Shown piece by piece: positions 1 to 9,088 of a stretch of DNA of 64,000 nucleotides. The position numbers and the translations under genes are program-made. The first letter of the stretch is position 1; each line of letters starts with the position of its first letter. The stretch comes from Micromonospora luteifusca (GTDB lineage: Bacteria; Actinomycetota; Actinomycetes; Mycobacteriales; Micromonosporaceae): the NCBI RefSeq assembly GCF_016907275.1, contig NZ_JAFBBP010000001.1:5756001-5820000 (forward strand), written 5' to 3'. Below the pieces are notes generated by a model that saw nothing but the letters and a program-made list of their open reading frames with translations, was not told the DNA's origin and did no database searches.

Positions 1-96
1 GGGTTCCGGGAGGTCTCCCGTCCACTGAACCTCGACCATGGCCCGTACGACTTTGTGAGACGATCGGCCGGGGTCCATCGACATAGGAGTTCGCAA

Positions 97-741
97 GTGC
101 GGGTCGTCTTGGGCGAGGATCTCGCCCTGCTTCGCCACGGTCTCATCCGGATGCTGGAGTCCTCCGGCTTCGAGGTCATCGCCTGGGCTGACAACGGGCC
201 CGGCCTCAAGGCGGCTCTCATCGAGCACCGGCCCGACGTGGCCGTCGTCGACGTGCGGATGCCGCCTGACCACACCGACGACGGGCTGCGCGCGGCCATC
301 GAGGCCCGGGCCGTGGTACCGCGGCTACCGGTGCTGGTGCTGTCCCAGTTCGTTGAGCCGCTCTATGCCAAGGAACTGCTCTCGGACGGCCAGGGCGCGG
401 TCGGCTACCTGCTGAAGGACCGGGTCATGGACGTCGAGCAGTTCATCGAGGCGGTCCAGCGGGTGGCGAGCGGCGGTACCGCGATGGACCCCGAGGTGAT
501 CGCGCAGCTGCTGACGGGGCGATCGCGGGAGCGGTCCCTGGAGCCGTTGAGCCCGCGGGAGCGGGAAGTGCTCGCCCTGATGGCGGAGGGCCGGTCGAAC
601 GTCGCCGTCGCCCGGCGCCTGTTCATCACGGAGAAGGCGATTGCGAAGCACATCAACAACATTTTCATGAAGCTGGGGTTGCACCTGGCCGAGGGTGACA
701 ACCGGCGGGTGCTGGCGGTCCTCGCGTACCTCGGCGGCTGA
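97..741 (+). CDS. NarL/FixJ-type response regulator
   Basis: Two-component response regulator of 214 aa that should bind DNA when phosphorylated. The receiver domain fills about residues 1-120, with the acidic pair ED near residues 7-8 and the phospho-acceptor Asp at about residue 52 in VVDVRMPP. A LuxR-type helix-turn-helix follows at about 148-205 (LSPREREVLALMAEG). An in-frame GTG exists at 55, but the GTG at 97 has a good ribosome site (AGGAG, 85-89) and places the first strand of the receiver right at the N-terminus, so I prefer 97. The partner is very probably the convergent histidine kinase at 852-2162. The MMPL exporter beyond it is a plausible target, which is inference. Confidence 0.93.
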   Translation: MRVVLGEDLALLRHGLIRMLESSGFEVIAWADNGPGLKAALIEHRPDVAVVDVRMPPDHTDDGLRAAIEARAVVPRLPVLVLSQFVEPLYAKELLSDGQGAVGYLLKDRVMDVEQFIEAVQRVASGGTAMDPEVIAQLLTGRSRERSLEPLSPREREVLALMAEGRSNVAVARRLFITEKAIAKHINNIFMKLGLHLAEGDNRRVLAVLAYLGG

Positions 742-805
742 GCGGACGCCGTGGGAGGTGTGCGCGCCTATGCCCGGGCAGCGACCCGCTGAGCGCCTAC
801 ACGAC

Positions 806-843
806 GCCGGGCACCCTTCGGCCGTGGCTGAAGGGGGCCCGGC
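806..843. terminator. Bidirectional terminator between response regulator and kinase
   Basis: GCCGGGC (806-812) and CCCTTC (814-819) pair with GAAGGG (830-835) and GCCCGGC (837-843), giving a 13-bp stem with one A/G mismatch and a 10-nt loop. It lies between two convergent genes and can serve both. There is no U-tract, as is usual in high-GC actinomycetes. An outer pairing of GAGCGGACGCC (740-750) with 841-853 is also possible. Confidence 0.7.
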
Positions 844-851
844 GTGTCCGC

Positions 852-2162
852 TCAGGGCCGGCGCTGCCCGTCGCGCTGGTCGGCGCCGGCCAGCGGGAAC
901 TCGGGGGACAGCACGGCCGGCAGCTCGATGGTCAGGGTGGTGCCGCTGACCGGCGCCGGGGCCAGGGCCAGGGCCAGCGTGCCGTCGAACGCGGCGAGCC
1001 GCTGCCGTACGCCCGCCAGGCCGCCGCCGTGCCGGATCGCCGCGCCGCCCCGGCCGTTGTCGCCGATCTCCAGACGCAGCAGGTCGTTCTTCCACCTGCC
1101 GTGCACCCAGGCCCGCGTGGCACCGCTGTGTTTCACCGTGTTGGCCAGCGCTTCGGAGATGGTGAAGTAGGCCGCCGACTCCACCGGCTCGGGCAGCCGG
1201 CCCGGCACGTCGAGGTCGACGTCGATCTCCAGCGGGATGCGGATGGCCAGCGACTCGACGGCGCCGACCAGGCCACGGTCGTTGAGCACCTGCGGCCGGA
1301 GGCCGGTGATCAGCGCGCGCAGCTCGGTGATCGCCTGCGCGTTGTGGTCCCGCGCCTCGCTGAGCAGCAGCTGTGCGGCCGGGTCGTTGCGGACCAGGTT
1401 CTCCACCATGCCGAGGCTCATGCCGAGCGCCACCAGGTGCGCCTGCGCGCCGTCGTGCAGGTCCCGTTCGATCCGGCGCAGCTCGCCGGCCTGCGCGTCG
1501 ACGGTCTGAGCCCGAGTGGTGGAGAGGTGCTCGACGCGCTCGGTGAGCAGCCACCGGTCGTCCGGGCGCAGCATGGCCGCCGTGAGCCGGCCGTACGCCC
1601 GCAGCACCACCGGCGTGAGCAGCCAGAACACCCCCAGGCACACCAGGCCCCAGGGTACGCCGACGGTGAGCGCGCCGAGCGTGTCCTCGACGGTCACGCC
1701 GAAGGGGAAGTCGAGCGCGGCGCTGTCCGGCAGCAGCGACCAAAACACGGGCAGCGTGACGCTGAGCACCCCGGCGGCGAAGGTCGCCACCGGCACGGCC
1801 AGCAGCACCAGCCCGGCGGTCATGTCGACCAGCAGCCAGCGCATGTCGCGCCAGGTGGCGGGGTCGCGCAGCACGGTGGTGAACCGTGCCCACCAGCCGG
1901 TCGCGGGCAGCTGCCGATAGCCGCTGCCGACGACCGTACCCAGCTCGCGGGCCAGCCAGGCGCGCCGGCTGCCGGCCAGTGCCCGGTTGGCGAGGACCGC
2001 ACCGGTGAACAGCGGCGCCGTGATCCACAAAAGAGCGGACACCAGCGTGGACAATGCCCAGGTCAGCATCAGCAGCTCGCCCACGATCACGAGGATCAGG
2101 ACGGCTGCCCCGCCGAGGAAGCGCCAGCGGCCGACGGACAGGCGCTCCACTTGATTCGTCAT
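852..2162 (-). CDS. NarL-family sensor histidine kinase
   Basis: Membrane sensor kinase of 436 aa. Hydrophobic segments at about 17-60 and 108-185 suggest four or more membrane spans, with no large extracellular sensor loop. The HisKA_3 dimerisation box RRIERDLHDGAQAHLVALG puts the phospho-His at about residue 236. The ATPase domain has an N-box-like segment (EALANTVKHSGAT) and a glycine-rich GDNGRGGA loop. The start at 2162 is chosen because MTNQVER leads directly into the first hydrophobic stretch, while the longer N-terminus is very basic and has no good ribosome site. It converges on the response regulator and diverges from the MMPL exporter. Confidence 0.9.
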   Translation of the reverse strand: MTNQVERLSVGRWRFLGGAAVLILVIVGELLMLTWALSTLVSALLWITAPLFTGAVLANRALAGSRRAWLARELGTVVGSGYRQLPATGWWARFTTVLRDPATWRDMRWLLVDMTAGLVLLAVPVATFAAGVLSVTLPVFWSLLPDSAALDFPFGVTVEDTLGALTVGVPWGLVCLGVFWLLTPVVLRAYGRLTAAMLRPDDRWLLTERVEHLSTTRAQTVDAQAGELRRIERDLHDGAQAHLVALGMSLGMVENLVRNDPAAQLLLSEARDHNAQAITELRALITGLRPQVLNDRGLVGAVESLAIRIPLEIDVDLDVPGRLPEPVESAAYFTISEALANTVKHSGATRAWVHGRWKNDLLRLEIGDNGRGGAAIRHGGGLAGVRQRLAAFDGTLALALAPAPVSGTTLTIELPAVLSPEFPLAGADQRDGQRRP

Positions 2163-2321
2163 GCCGCTAATTATCCGGATGCGGCGGCGCCGGCGAACGG
2201 GACTCAAGTCCACCTTCACGGCAGGGTTCCTGCACCCCTGACTGCTCGCTCGTAACACGCCAGACTTTGCTCCGTCCCCGTAGAACGTGTTCGTGAGAGC
2301 CTGCTCAGAAAGGCTGCGGCC

Positions 2322-4508
2322 TTGAGAAAGCGACCCGTCACCGTCCGAATCGCCCGATGGAGCGCCAACCGTCCGTGGACAGCCATCGGGCTGTGGACCC
2401 TGTTCGTCATCGTTTGCATCGGCGCCATGTCAATGGGCTTCAAGATGGCAAGCCCCACGGATATCGGCCAGGGAGAGTCCGGCCGCGCCACGCAGATCCT
2501 CGACGACAAGTCGATGGTCCCGGCGACGGTCGAGAACATCCTGATCAGCGCCGAGTCCGGAGCTTTCGACCGAGCCGCGGCGACCCGAGCCGCCACCGCC
2601 GTAGGCGACAGGATGCGTGGGCTCGCCGAAGTCGAGTCGGTCGGCGAGGCGGTTCCCGCGCCGGACGGGGCGTCGCTGCTCGTGCCGGTCACGATGGCCG
2701 GTGAGGCACGCACCGCCGACCAGCGGGTCCAGCCGCTGCGGGACGTGGTCGACGAGCTCCGCGACGACTTCCCGGCGCTGCGCATCGACCAGGCCGGCGC
2801 GGCCTCCATCCAGGCCGGCATCAACGACCAGCTGGGCGCCGACTTCGTCAAGGCCGAGATGCTCAGCATCCCGGTCACCCTGATCATCATGATGGTGGCC
2901 TTCGGCGCGATCATCGCCGCTGGTGTGCCGGTGCTGCTCGCGCTCACCTCAGTCGGCGCGGCGCTTGGCCTGTGGGCGCTCTGCTCCCAGGTGCTGCCGG
3001 ACCCGGGCCAGGTGCCGAACATGATCCTGCTGATGGGCATGGCCGTCGGTGTCGACTACTCGCTGTTCTATCTAAAGCGGGCGCGGCAGGAGCAGGCCCG
3101 TGGCGCCAGCAAGCTCGACGCCATCGAGATCGCCGCCGCCACCTCCGGGCACTCCGTCGTCGTCTCCGGCATCGCGGTGATCGTGTCGATGGCGGCGCTC
3201 TACCTCTCCAACGACCTCATCTTCAGCTCCCTGGCCACCGGATCCATCCTGGTCGTCGCGGTGGCGGTGGCCGGCTCGCTGACCGTGCTGCCCGCCCTGC
3301 TCGCCAAGCTGGGACGCTGGATCGACAAGCCGCGCGTGCCGGTCCTGTGGCGCATCAACGGCCGCAACAGCGAACCGCGGCTGTGGCCGGCGCTGCTGCG
3401 CCCGGTGCTGCGGCACCCGGCAATCACCCTGATCCTGAGTGTCGCGGCGCTGCTGGCGATGGCGTACCCCGCGATTGACATGCGGCTCAAGTCCGCCGAC
3501 ATCGACGACTACCCACGCTCGATCCCGGCGCTGGCCGCCTACGACCGGGTCACCGACGCCTTCCCGGCGAAGGGCACCAGCCACGAGGTCGTTGTGACCG
3601 CCGGCGCCGGTGACGCCTCCGGTGTCGAGGCGGCGCTGTCCCGGCTGACCGAGCGGGCGCAGGCCTCCGACCTGCTCGCACCGGAGCAGGACCCACAGCC
3701 GCGTATGTCGGCGGACGGCACCGTCCACGTGATCAACCTGGCGACGCCGTATCCGGCGAACACCGACGAGGCGGAGCGCTCGGTGCGCCTGCTGCGCGAC
3801 GAGCTGATCCCGGCCACGGTCGGGCAGGTCCCGGGCGCCCGCACCGATGTCGGCGGTGAGGTGGCCGGCAGCATCGACTATTCGGCCAACGTCGCGCAAA
3901 AGCTACCGTGGGTGGTCGGGCTGGTGCTGCTGCTCACCTTCCTCGTGATGGTCGTGTCGTTCCGGTCGGTGGTGGTCGGCCTGGTCGCCCTGCTGGTCAA
4001 CCTGCTCTCCGCCGCCGCGGCCTTTGGGCTGCTCGTGGCGATCTTCCAGAACGAGTGGGCCGAGGGTCTCCTGGGCTTCCAGTCGAACGGGGCGATCGTC
4101 TCTTGGATTCCGCTGTTCCTGTTCGTCGTCCTGTTCGGCCTGTCGATGGACTACCACGTCTTCGTGGTCAGCTCCATCAAGGAGGCCGCACAGACCGGTG
4201 TCAGCATCCGCCAGGCGGTCTCCGAGGGAATCAGCCGCTCGGCCGGCATCGTGACCAGCGCGGCGATCGTCATGGTCTCGGTGTTCTCCATCTTCGCCAC
4301 CCTAAGCCTGATCGAGTTCAAGCAGCTCGGACTCGGTCTGGCCCTGGCCGTCCTGCTGGACGCCCTGGTGATCCGGGGGGTCGTCCTGCCGGCCCTGATG
4401 ACGCTGCTCGGGCGGGGCAACTGGTGGCCCGCCAAGATGCCGGCCGGCCCGTCCGCACCGGCCGTCGTGCCGGTCGGCGAGGAGAAGCCGGCGTCGGCTC
4501 CGGCCTGA
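2322..4508 (+). CDS. MMPL family (RND-like) membrane exporter
   Basis: Membrane transporter of 728 aa of the MMPL family, which in actinobacteria exports lipids or hydrophobic compounds using the proton gradient. It has the usual duplicated layout: one membrane span near residues 15-40, an extracytoplasmic loop, a block of spans at about 185-340 containing the GVDYSLF motif, a second loop, and a second block at about 525-700 containing GLSMDYHVFV. The MDY and VDY acidic-aromatic motifs are those expected of the proton relay. Length is normal. The start is a TTG at 2322 followed by RKRPVTVR, with no better in-frame ATG or GTG. It diverges from the sensor kinase, so control by this two-component system is likely but inferred. 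Confidence 0.92.
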   Translation: MRKRPVTVRIARWSANRPWTAIGLWTLFVIVCIGAMSMGFKMASPTDIGQGESGRATQILDDKSMVPATVENILISAESGAFDRAAATRAATAVGDRMRGLAEVESVGEAVPAPDGASLLVPVTMAGEARTADQRVQPLRDVVDELRDDFPALRIDQAGAASIQAGINDQLGADFVKAEMLSIPVTLIIMMVAFGAIIAAGVPVLLALTSVGAALGLWALCSQVLPDPGQVPNMILLMGMAVGVDYSLFYLKRARQEQARGASKLDAIEIAAATSGHSVVVSGIAVIVSMAALYLSNDLIFSSLATGSILVVAVAVAGSLTVLPALLAKLGRWIDKPRVPVLWRINGRNSEPRLWPALLRPVLRHPAITLILSVAALLAMAYPAIDMRLKSADIDDYPRSIPALAAYDRVTDAFPAKGTSHEVVVTAGAGDASGVEAALSRLTERAQASDLLAPEQDPQPRMSADGTVHVINLATPYPANTDEAERSVRLLRDELIPATVGQVPGARTDVGGEVAGSIDYSANVAQKLPWVVGLVLLLTFLVMVVSFRSVVVGLVALLVNLLSAAAAFGLLVAIFQNEWAEGLLGFQSNGAIVSWIPLFLFVVLFGLSMDYHVFVVSSIKEAAQTGVSIRQAVSEGISRSAGIVTSAAIVMVSVFSIFATLSLIEFKQLGLGLALAVLLDALVIRGVVLPALMTLLGRGNWWPAKMPAGPSAPAVVPVGEEKPASAPA

Positions 4509-4521
4509 CGACCGCACCCCT

Positions 4522-4572
4522 CGGCGGACGGATCGGGCCGGCATCTCGCGTGCCGGCCCGATCCGTCCGCCG
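4522..4572. terminator. Strong intrinsic terminator after the MMPL gene
   Basis: A perfect 22-bp inverted repeat (4522-4543 with 4551-4572) encloses a 7-nt loop, 13 bases after the MMPL stop. It probably also blocks transcription from the integrase remnant on the other side. Confidence 0.85.
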
Positions 4573-4626
4573 ACGTTGGTTCGCCGTTTACTGAATAGAC
4601 GTTCAGCACCCGCAGTGGAATGACGA

Positions 4627-5402
4627 TTACCAGCTTAGTTGAAATTCGTCCGCGTCAGTGTCTTGTGCATGTTGTGCCGCCTGCCCCCGTTTACCGCCCG
4701 AAATCCCCGTCTGCGGTCGTAAATCAGTGACAAGGTGACCGGCCTCTGGCCATGTCTGTGCCCGCTGGAGCTGCTTGTCGATGACGAGGCTGATGTCGTG
4801 GCGGTCTCGGCAGCGCGCGCAGAACTCCTCGCCGTGTGTGGTGCAGGGCTTGTCCCAGCCGATCCACTCGATGTGGTCCCAGGTAAGGCCGAGGACTTCG
4901 CCCTTGCGTAGGCCGAGCACGAGGGCCAGGACGTAGGCGGCGTAGAGGCAGTCGTCGCCGTCTCGGGAGGATTCGAGGAAGGCGCCGGCTTCCTCGCTGC
5001 TCCATGAATTGCCCTTGCGGGCGCGGATCGGCGGCAGCTTCGCGAGAGCCCCGACGTTCTTCACGACAAGTTCCTCCACTACGGCCTGAGAGAGCGCCGA
5101 GCGGAGAACAGCGCGGATTCCCTTGACGGTGCGTGCCGATGGGAGGTCCTGGCAGCACCTCCCAACCGCGCAGCATTTCCGGTTTCTTCGCTGGCCGGCG
5201 CTCGTCCTTCCCCTGGGCGCAGCACTGGCACGTTTCGCGACCTTGTTCAGCCAGGTCCGTACCTCCCGTACGGACAACCGGCCGTCGAGTCGCTTGGCGC
5301 CAAGGCCGGGAACGATGTACAGGCGGCTCAGAGTTTCGTAGGTGGCATAGGTGAGCGGGGCGAGGTTCGGCTCAAGAATCTCGGCGAGCCAGTACGTCCT
5401 CC
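4627..5402 (-). pseudogene. Tyrosine integrase remnant, both ends lost
   Basis: Remnant of a phage or integrative-element tyrosine recombinase. Reading leftward from 5402, the frame gives the N-terminal core-binding domain (YWLAEILEPNLAPLTYATYE, then RLYIVPGLGAKRL). The first catalytic Arg follows in LGLRKGEVLGLTW, and then an insert with Cys pairs (CTTHGEEFCARCRD). No Met or Val start is available upstream before a stop at 5425-5427. The expected C-terminal H-x-x-R and Tyr boxes are missing: after IDKQLQRAQ the reading frame turns into unrelated sequence (LVTDLRPQTG) and stops at 4627. The 5' end is cut exactly where an IS110 remnant begins, so insertion or deletion by IS activity probably destroyed it. 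Confidence 0.8.
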
Positions 5403-5405
5403 GGC

Positions 5406-5648
5406 ATGACCAACCGGCACCGGCTCAACCGTGGCGGACACCGCTAAGCCAACGCCGCGCTCTATCGAGCCGTCATCGTCCGTATGCAACACCACGAACC
5501 TACCCGCGCCTACGTCGCTCGACGCACCACCGAAGGCAAGACGAAAGCCGAGATCATCCGCTGCCTGAAACGACTCCTCGCCCGCGAGATCTGGGCCCTA
5601 CTCAAGCCTCTACGCAGCCTCGCAACGACGACCGCTCCAGCAAGTTGA
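5406..5648 (+). pseudogene. IS110-family transposase C-terminal remnant
   Basis: The frame from ATG 5406 gives MTNRHRLNRGGHR, an in-frame TAA, then ANAALYRAVIVRMQ and AYVARRTTEGKTKAEIIRCL. This is the C-terminal tail of an IS110-group transposase (Transposase_20 region). The TAA stands where related copies have Gln (NRGGDRQANAALY), so a CAA to TAA change is likely. The catalytic DEDD and Ser parts are absent. It abuts the truncated integrase on the left and an IS3 remnant on the right. Confidence 0.75.
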
Positions 5649-5649
5649 C

Positions 5650-5886
5650 AAATATAGGAGCGTCAACGCGATGGCCGAGGCGTTCAACTCGCTATACAAG
5701 GCCGAGCTCGTCCGCAACCGAGGTCCGTGGCGCGGGCTCGACGACCTGGCGATGGCCACCGTCGAGTACATCGACTGGTACAACAACCGCCGCTTGCACA
5801 GCGAACTTGGGCACATCCCGCCCGCCAAACACGAGGTCCTACACGCGATGACCCACCCGGTCACCGCACCCCTGAAAACCAGCTAA
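5650..5886 (+). pseudogene. IS3-family transposase (OrfB) C-terminal remnant
   Basis: Reads SVNAMAEAFNSLYKAELV, then TVEYIDWYNNRRLHSELGHI and ends at a TAA. This is the distal part of the DDE integrase core of an IS3-family OrfB, including the catalytic Glu region (AEAFNSLYKAE) and the YNNRRLHSELG tail. The upstream catalytic Asp residues and OrfA are missing, so it is a dead fragment. Confidence 0.8.
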
Positions 5887-5935
5887 CCAACTCTCCATCA
5901 AACCCGGGGCTTGACAAAGAGCCGCGCACAGCGAA

Positions 5936-5965
5936 GGCCGCATCAGGCAGATGCCCGATGCGGCC
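5936..5965. terminator. Hairpin terminator downstream of the S15 peptidase gene
   Basis: GGCCGCATC (5936-5944) pairs with GATGCGGCC (5957-5965). An A/C mismatch and three further base pairs (GGC/GCC) extend the stem around a 4-nt loop. It lies 130 bases beyond the stop of the leftward peptidase gene. Confidence 0.6.
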
Positions 5966-6094
5966 CTCGGTACTCAGGCTCGACGCGCCTGGCTACTTGC
6001 CTGGGCTGCCGGCTACGCGGCGCGTGACGATTGGGCTCGACACGAGTCTTCGCCGTCAGCGTCGAGGGTGGTCAGCCAGGCAGCAGGAGCTCGG

Positions 6095-7921
6095 TCATCC
6101 CTTTTTTGAAACCCTGAGCGGGAAGGTGGGGGCGCCCACGTTGTCGAGCGTCATGGTGTTCGCCGCTACATACCGGTCCAGGTACGGCGATCGGTCACCC
6201 TGGGTGGCCGAATCGAACCGCGGGTCCTGCACCTCCAAGGCGAGCCGTGCGTCGGTGACCGTGATCATCTGACCCGAGGGAACGGCCCGCCAGCCCCTTG
6301 AGGTGATGGTTCCGATCTGGACTCCCAGCTGGTGCCCTCGCTCGAAGGTCCAATCCGTCGCCTTCAAGGCGAAGGAGGTCGATCTGCCGTCCAGCACTGC
6401 GACGTTCTCGTTGAACATCGTCGCTTTACCGTCCGGAGCGACGTCCCACAGTCGTACCCAAACGTTGCCCTGTTCCCTGGTCTTCAGCGTGATCTCCGGC
6501 GTGCCCGTAATCCGCACCTGCCCCGACGCGGGCGTGGAGAAGGTCCAGAAGCTGTTGCTGGGCCCGTCGGCGCTGAGCGCACTCGTCTGGTCAGCCGTCT
6601 GCGACCCGGCCTCCGGCGCGTACTCGATATCCCAGCCCGCGGCCGGCGGCGTCGTCTTCGGCAGGGCAGCTGTCTGGGCGTTGCCGCCGTTGTCGACGTA
6701 CTGCCCAGGCGACAGCCGCACGTTGTACGAATTGTCGATCACCGGCCAGGTCGGCTGCGCGCGCCAATGGCCAAGGCTGTCCTCGATGGAGAACGCCGGG
6801 TCGGTCACCGACGGTGCGATGCCGCGCAGGTTTTGGTCATAGAACCGCATCACCTCGTCGAACCAGCCCGCCCGCCCCATCTTGAGCTGGCCGTCGCCGT
6901 TGGTCTCGTTGCCGCGCACGTGTTCCCACGGGCCGAGCCAGCCGCGTTCCGGACCATGGTGGTTGGCCAGGTACTTCTGCATGTCCTCGGGCTTGGTGTT
7001 GTCCTCGATGAAGCCCGACGTGACGAACAGCGGCGTTGAAGAGCCGGCGGCACGGGAAGCGAAGTCACGGGCACGCCAGAACGACGACTTCGGGTCGGGG
7101 TTCTGGGTGTTGGTGCGGTTGTCGCTCTCGCACTCGGGGTGAGTCTTCTCGTACTCCGCGTTCGCCTTGTAGCGGTCGCTGTCGTCGGCCAGCGGCGGCA
7201 TCGTCGCGATTGAGTAGTAGCTCCGCGGGCTGCTCGTCGCGTTCGAACGCGGCACTCCGTTGCTGAACAGGTAGTTGTACCTATTCCACGTCGGCTCCTG
7301 GGCAACGATCGCCCGTAGCGGCTTGAGCTTGAGGACGTTGGCCGCCAGCCCGGTGTTGGCGTCGTACGACTTGCCGTACATGCCGACCTTGCCGGTCGAC
7401 CACGGCCGGCTCGCTGCCCACTCGACGGCCGCCTTGATATCGGCCTGCTCCCCTGGGCCGAGGAAGTCCAGGCACCCCGTGCTGCCGCCGAAGCCGCGCA
7501 GGTCGACCATCACGACGGTGTATCCACGCTCCATGAGCCCCGCGCCGTCGATGAAGTCCTGAAAGCGCGCCGATGGCCCAACCCGATCCCACCCCGCGGG
7601 AGAAGTCTCCCCCGCATGCGAGAAATACGGACCCACCGAGAGGATCACTGGCGTCTTTGCATCCGCCGGCAGGTGTGCCGGCCGCAGCACGTCGGCGTGC
7701 AGCTCGACCCCACTGCCGTCTGAGGACGGGAAGTACGTCTGCGTCCACGCGGCCCCCTCGGGAACCCGTGGGTTCTCCTCATGGGTGATCGGGGCGTCAG
7801 CTGACGCAGACGCCGGAGCGGCATGTGCCACCGCGGGTAAGCCCCCCGTCGTGAGGCTCGTGATGATGGCCAGTGCGCCGGCCGCCGCGATGGGCGGAAC
7901 CACCCTTCTCCGAAGGTTCAT
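6095..7921 (-). CDS. Secreted S15-family (Xaa-Pro dipeptidyl-peptidase/CocE-like) hydrolase
   Basis: Secreted serine hydrolase of 608 aa. A signal peptide covers residues 1 to about 35 (basic RRR start, hydrophobic core, AHA-A cleavage site). The alpha/beta-hydrolase domain carries the nucleophile Ser at about residue 185 in MYGKSYDANTG, the acid Asp in SGFIEDNTKPED, and the His in GPWEHVRG. The C-terminal jelly-roll (PepX_C type) starts near residue 390. Substrate could be X-Pro peptides, or esters as in cocaine-esterase relatives. Extracellular action is supported by the signal peptide. A GGAGG site lies just before the ATG at 7921. It stands alone and is flanked by IS debris. Confidence 0.9.
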   Translation of the reverse strand: MNLRRRVVPPIAAAGALAIITSLTTGGLPAVAHAAPASASADAPITHEENPRVPEGAAWTQTYFPSSDGSGVELHADVLRPAHLPADAKTPVILSVGPYFSHAGETSPAGWDRVGPSARFQDFIDGAGLMERGYTVVMVDLRGFGGSTGCLDFLGPGEQADIKAAVEWAASRPWSTGKVGMYGKSYDANTGLAANVLKLKPLRAIVAQEPTWNRYNYLFSNGVPRSNATSSPRSYYSIATMPPLADDSDRYKANAEYEKTHPECESDNRTNTQNPDPKSSFWRARDFASRAAGSSTPLFVTSGFIEDNTKPEDMQKYLANHHGPERGWLGPWEHVRGNETNGDGQLKMGRAGWFDEVMRFYDQNLRGIAPSVTDPAFSIEDSLGHWRAQPTWPVIDNSYNVRLSPGQYVDNGGNAQTAALPKTTPPAAGWDIEYAPEAGSQTADQTSALSADGPSNSFWTFSTPASGQVRITGTPEITLKTREQGNVWVRLWDVAPDGKATMFNENVAVLDGRSTSFALKATDWTFERGHQLGVQIGTITSRGWRAVPSGQMITVTDARLALEVQDPRFDSATQGDRSPYLDRYVAANTMTLDNVGAPTFPLRVSKKG

Positions 7922-8299
7922 CCATCCTCCACCTAACTCCAGACGGGGTCGCCTGGTCAGCCACCGACGTTAACGGTCTTCACTGGCTTTGCATCCCTAG
8001 TTATCTCCCCGTGACCTTTGCTCGGGTCAGGCCGTAGCGGCGAGCATGCCGTCGACCAGGCGTACGCGACACCGTCCTCGGGGCGACCGGGGCCGTCGGG
8101 GTCGTCTCCACCGTCGCCGCGGCCGCCGCCTTGCTCCTGCGGACAGCACTGACCGCACGCAAGAGTTAGGCGAGCCCGCACACGGTCTAGACGGTATGAG
8201 CAGCCCGGTTGACCGGGCCGGAGCCTCACTCGCAAGTTGACGTGGTTTGCCGGCGAGGGTGGTCTTCGTCGGTAGTGCCGACATTTGCGGGAGGCCCCG
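7922..8299. other. Non-coding region with promoter of the S15 gene and IS110 leader
   Basis: No convincing gene. The left part must hold the leftward promoter of the S15 peptidase. The stretch from about 8170 to 8299 precedes an IS110 transposase start and contains the inverted repeat AGCCCGGTTGACCGGGCC. It may be the left end of that element, where IS110 elements encode their guide (bridge) RNA. Confidence 0.4.
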
Positions 8300-9088
8300 G
8301 TGTTCATTGAGCGTACGAGTGTCGGGTTGGACGTGCATGCGCGTTCGATCGTGGGGTGCGGGCTGGACAGCGTGACCGGCCAGGTGTCACAGCGGCGGCT
8401 GGTGCCCACGTCCGAGGCGGTAATGGACTGGCTGCGGCAGTTGCCGGCGCCGGTGGCGGTGGCGTATGAGGCCGGCCCGACCGGGTTCGGCCTGGCTCGG
8501 CAGCTGAGCACGGCTGGGGTGCGCTGTGTGGTGGTGGCGCCGTCGAAGCTGCAGCGGCCGGCCGGGGATCGGGTCAAGACCGACGCCCGGGACGCGCTGC
8601 ACCTGGCGCGGCTGTTGCGGATGGATCAGATCGTTGAGGTGCGGGTGCCCAGTGAAAGCCAGGAGGCGGCCCGGGACCTGGTGCGGGCCCGTGAGGACAC
8701 GCGGGGCGATCTGATGCGCTGCCGGCACCGGCTGTCGAAGCTGCTGCTGCGCCACGGCATCGTCTACTCGGGCGGACAGGCCTGGACCGGGGTCCACGAG
8801 ACCTGGCTGCGCAGCCAGCGCTTCGTCCACCGGGGTGTCAGGCTGACGTTCGAGGCCGAGTTGGAGGCCATGCTGCTCACCCGCGATCGGCGTGATCGGC
8901 TCGACAAGGCGATCACCGAGATGGCCACCGAGGACGAGTACGCGCCCGTCGTGCGCCGGCTGGGCTGTCTGCGTGGGGTGTCGGTGCTGACCGCGTTCGG
9001 GTTGGCTGTGGAGATCGGCGACTGGCACCGCTTCACCGGCGCCACGATCGGCGCCTATCTCGGCTTGGTGCCCGGGCCGGCGACGTGA
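8300..9088 (+). pseudogene. IS110-family transposase, N-terminal two thirds
   Basis: Begins at GTG 8300 after a GGGAGG site and encodes the RuvC-like DEDD domain: SVGLDVHARS with the first Asp, VAYEAGPTGFG with the Glu, and VKTDARDALHLARLL with the last two Asp residues. The Tnp-20 domain begins at LGCLRGVSVLTAFGLAVEIG and breaks off at AYLGLVP. Related proteins continue there with a TEHSSG-type motif carrying the catalytic Ser. Here the frame reads GPAT and stops, fused to a recombinase-like remnant. It therefore lacks the serine and should be inactive. Confidence 0.85.

Noticed and set aside
325..2028. Long leftward frame of 567 aa overlapping the sensor kinase
   Set aside because: Arg/Ala/Gly-rich shadow of the kinase and response-regulator genes, with no ribosome site or recognisable domain.
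8046..8240. Possible small gene, or tail of a membrane protein (AAAAALLLRTALTARKS in another frame)
   Set aside because: No start with ribosome site, and the hydrophobic run is too short and simple to assign; I treat it as non-coding or as the IS110 left end.
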